Below are positions 5,626 to 5,895 of a stretch of DNA of 5,895 nucleotides, piece after piece (positions within the stretch are counted from its first letter, which is position 1; every line of letters begins with the position of its first letter). Where the stretch lies: the NCBI GenBank assembly GCA_023432655.1, contig JAEYUK010000312.1, positions 1-5,895 of the forward strand, given 5' to 3'. A program made the position numbers and the translations under genes. A model generated the notes under the pieces. It made no database searches, was not told the DNA's origin, and saw only the letters and a program-made list of their open reading frames with translations. The DNA is from Pseudomonadota bacterium (GTDB lineage Bacteria > Bdellovibrionota > Bacteriovoracia > Bacteriovoracales > Bacteriovoracaceae).

Positions 5626-5895
5626 ATGAATAAGATTAAAGTCAAATCTCTTGGCCTACTACTTCTTGCCACTTTAGTTTCTTGTGGTGATGGTGGTAGT
5701 AATTCATCCCCTTCTTCGAATCTACCTCAGGAAGGTTCAACCCTTAACCCTTCCACTGCAATGGATGCACCAGAAATTAATATATCGATTAGAAAAAAAG
5801 TAGATTTTGCACCAGACTTTTCGAACTTCGAAACATTCAAGGAAAACATCAACTCTTACATTGTTGTTTTTCGTCCAAGAAATAAAGCTTTGGCC
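5626..5895 (+). CDS. Putative lipoprotein, N-terminal part (3' end outside window)
   Basis: The first 90 residues of a gene running off the window. A lipoprotein signal peptide is clear: basic MNKIKVK, hydrophobic LGLLLLATLV, then lipobox LVSC with Cys20 as the lipidated residue. The mature start, CGDGGSNSSPSSN, is a flexible Gly/Ser/Asp linker. Gly at +2 and Asp at +3 give no firm inner-membrane retention signal by the enteric rule, so an outer-membrane location is likely but uncertain. Residues 50-75 are mixed and unrecognised. The visible end, NSYIVVFRPRNKA (75-87), resembles the first strand of inhibitor I9 prodomains of subtilisin-like proteases, which often begin with a YIVVF-like segment. 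That is only a hint, because the catalytic region would lie outside the window. A strong ribosome binding site supports the start. Confidence 0.85.
   Translation, partial: MNKIKVKSLGLLLLATLVSCGDGGSNSSPSSNLPQEGSTLNPSTAMDAPEINISIRKKVDFAPDFSNFETFKENINSYIVVFRPRNKALA

Overview
The window reads as ordinary chromosomal DNA from a Gram-negative bacterium with moderate G+C. It looks most like a predatory Bdellovibrionota member of the Bacteriovorax/Peredibacter type. That placement is inference. It rests mainly on an FHA-GGDEF protein with the architecture of Bdellovibrio DgcB, a FliA-type promoter in front of it, tightly packed genes and a lipoprotein-type signal peptide. No species can be named from sequence alone.

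Layout, all genes on the + strand. Bases 1-699 are the 3' part of an acyl-CoA dehydrogenase gene. It overlaps by 8 bases a complete glucose-6-phosphate isomerase gene (pgi, 692-1927). A 92-base gap follows. A near-ideal sigma-28 (FliA) promoter begins in the last codons of pgi, and the gap itself holds a 12-base palindrome and a good ribosome binding site. Next comes a tight three-gene block: an FHA-GGDEF diguanylate cyclase (2020-2931), mutL (2932-4536, starting on the base after the previous stop) and miaA (4533-5474, overlapping mutL in an ATGA). A 151-base gap with weak hairpins and a possible promoter leads to the first 90 codons of a lipoprotein gene (5626 to the window end).

How the genes fit together. 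The first two genes are central carbon metabolism and probably lie at the end of a longer operon. The second block joins a c-di-GMP signalling enzyme to mismatch repair (MutL) and tRNA A37 prenylation (MiaA). mutL-miaA is a widely conserved pair. The diguanylate cyclase in front and the FliA-like promoter are the distinctive parts. If the promoter is real, c-di-GMP synthesis, and possibly mutL-miaA by read-through, would follow the motility (attack-phase) programme.

The points most worth a second look are the FliA-type promoter, a possible self-binding phosphothreonine tail on the cyclase, and a short MutL that lacks the endonuclease motifs. No RNA genes, CRISPR arrays, insertion sequences or transfer signatures were seen, and no gene-free stretch exceeds 300 bases. 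I did not find a clearly new multi-gene system.
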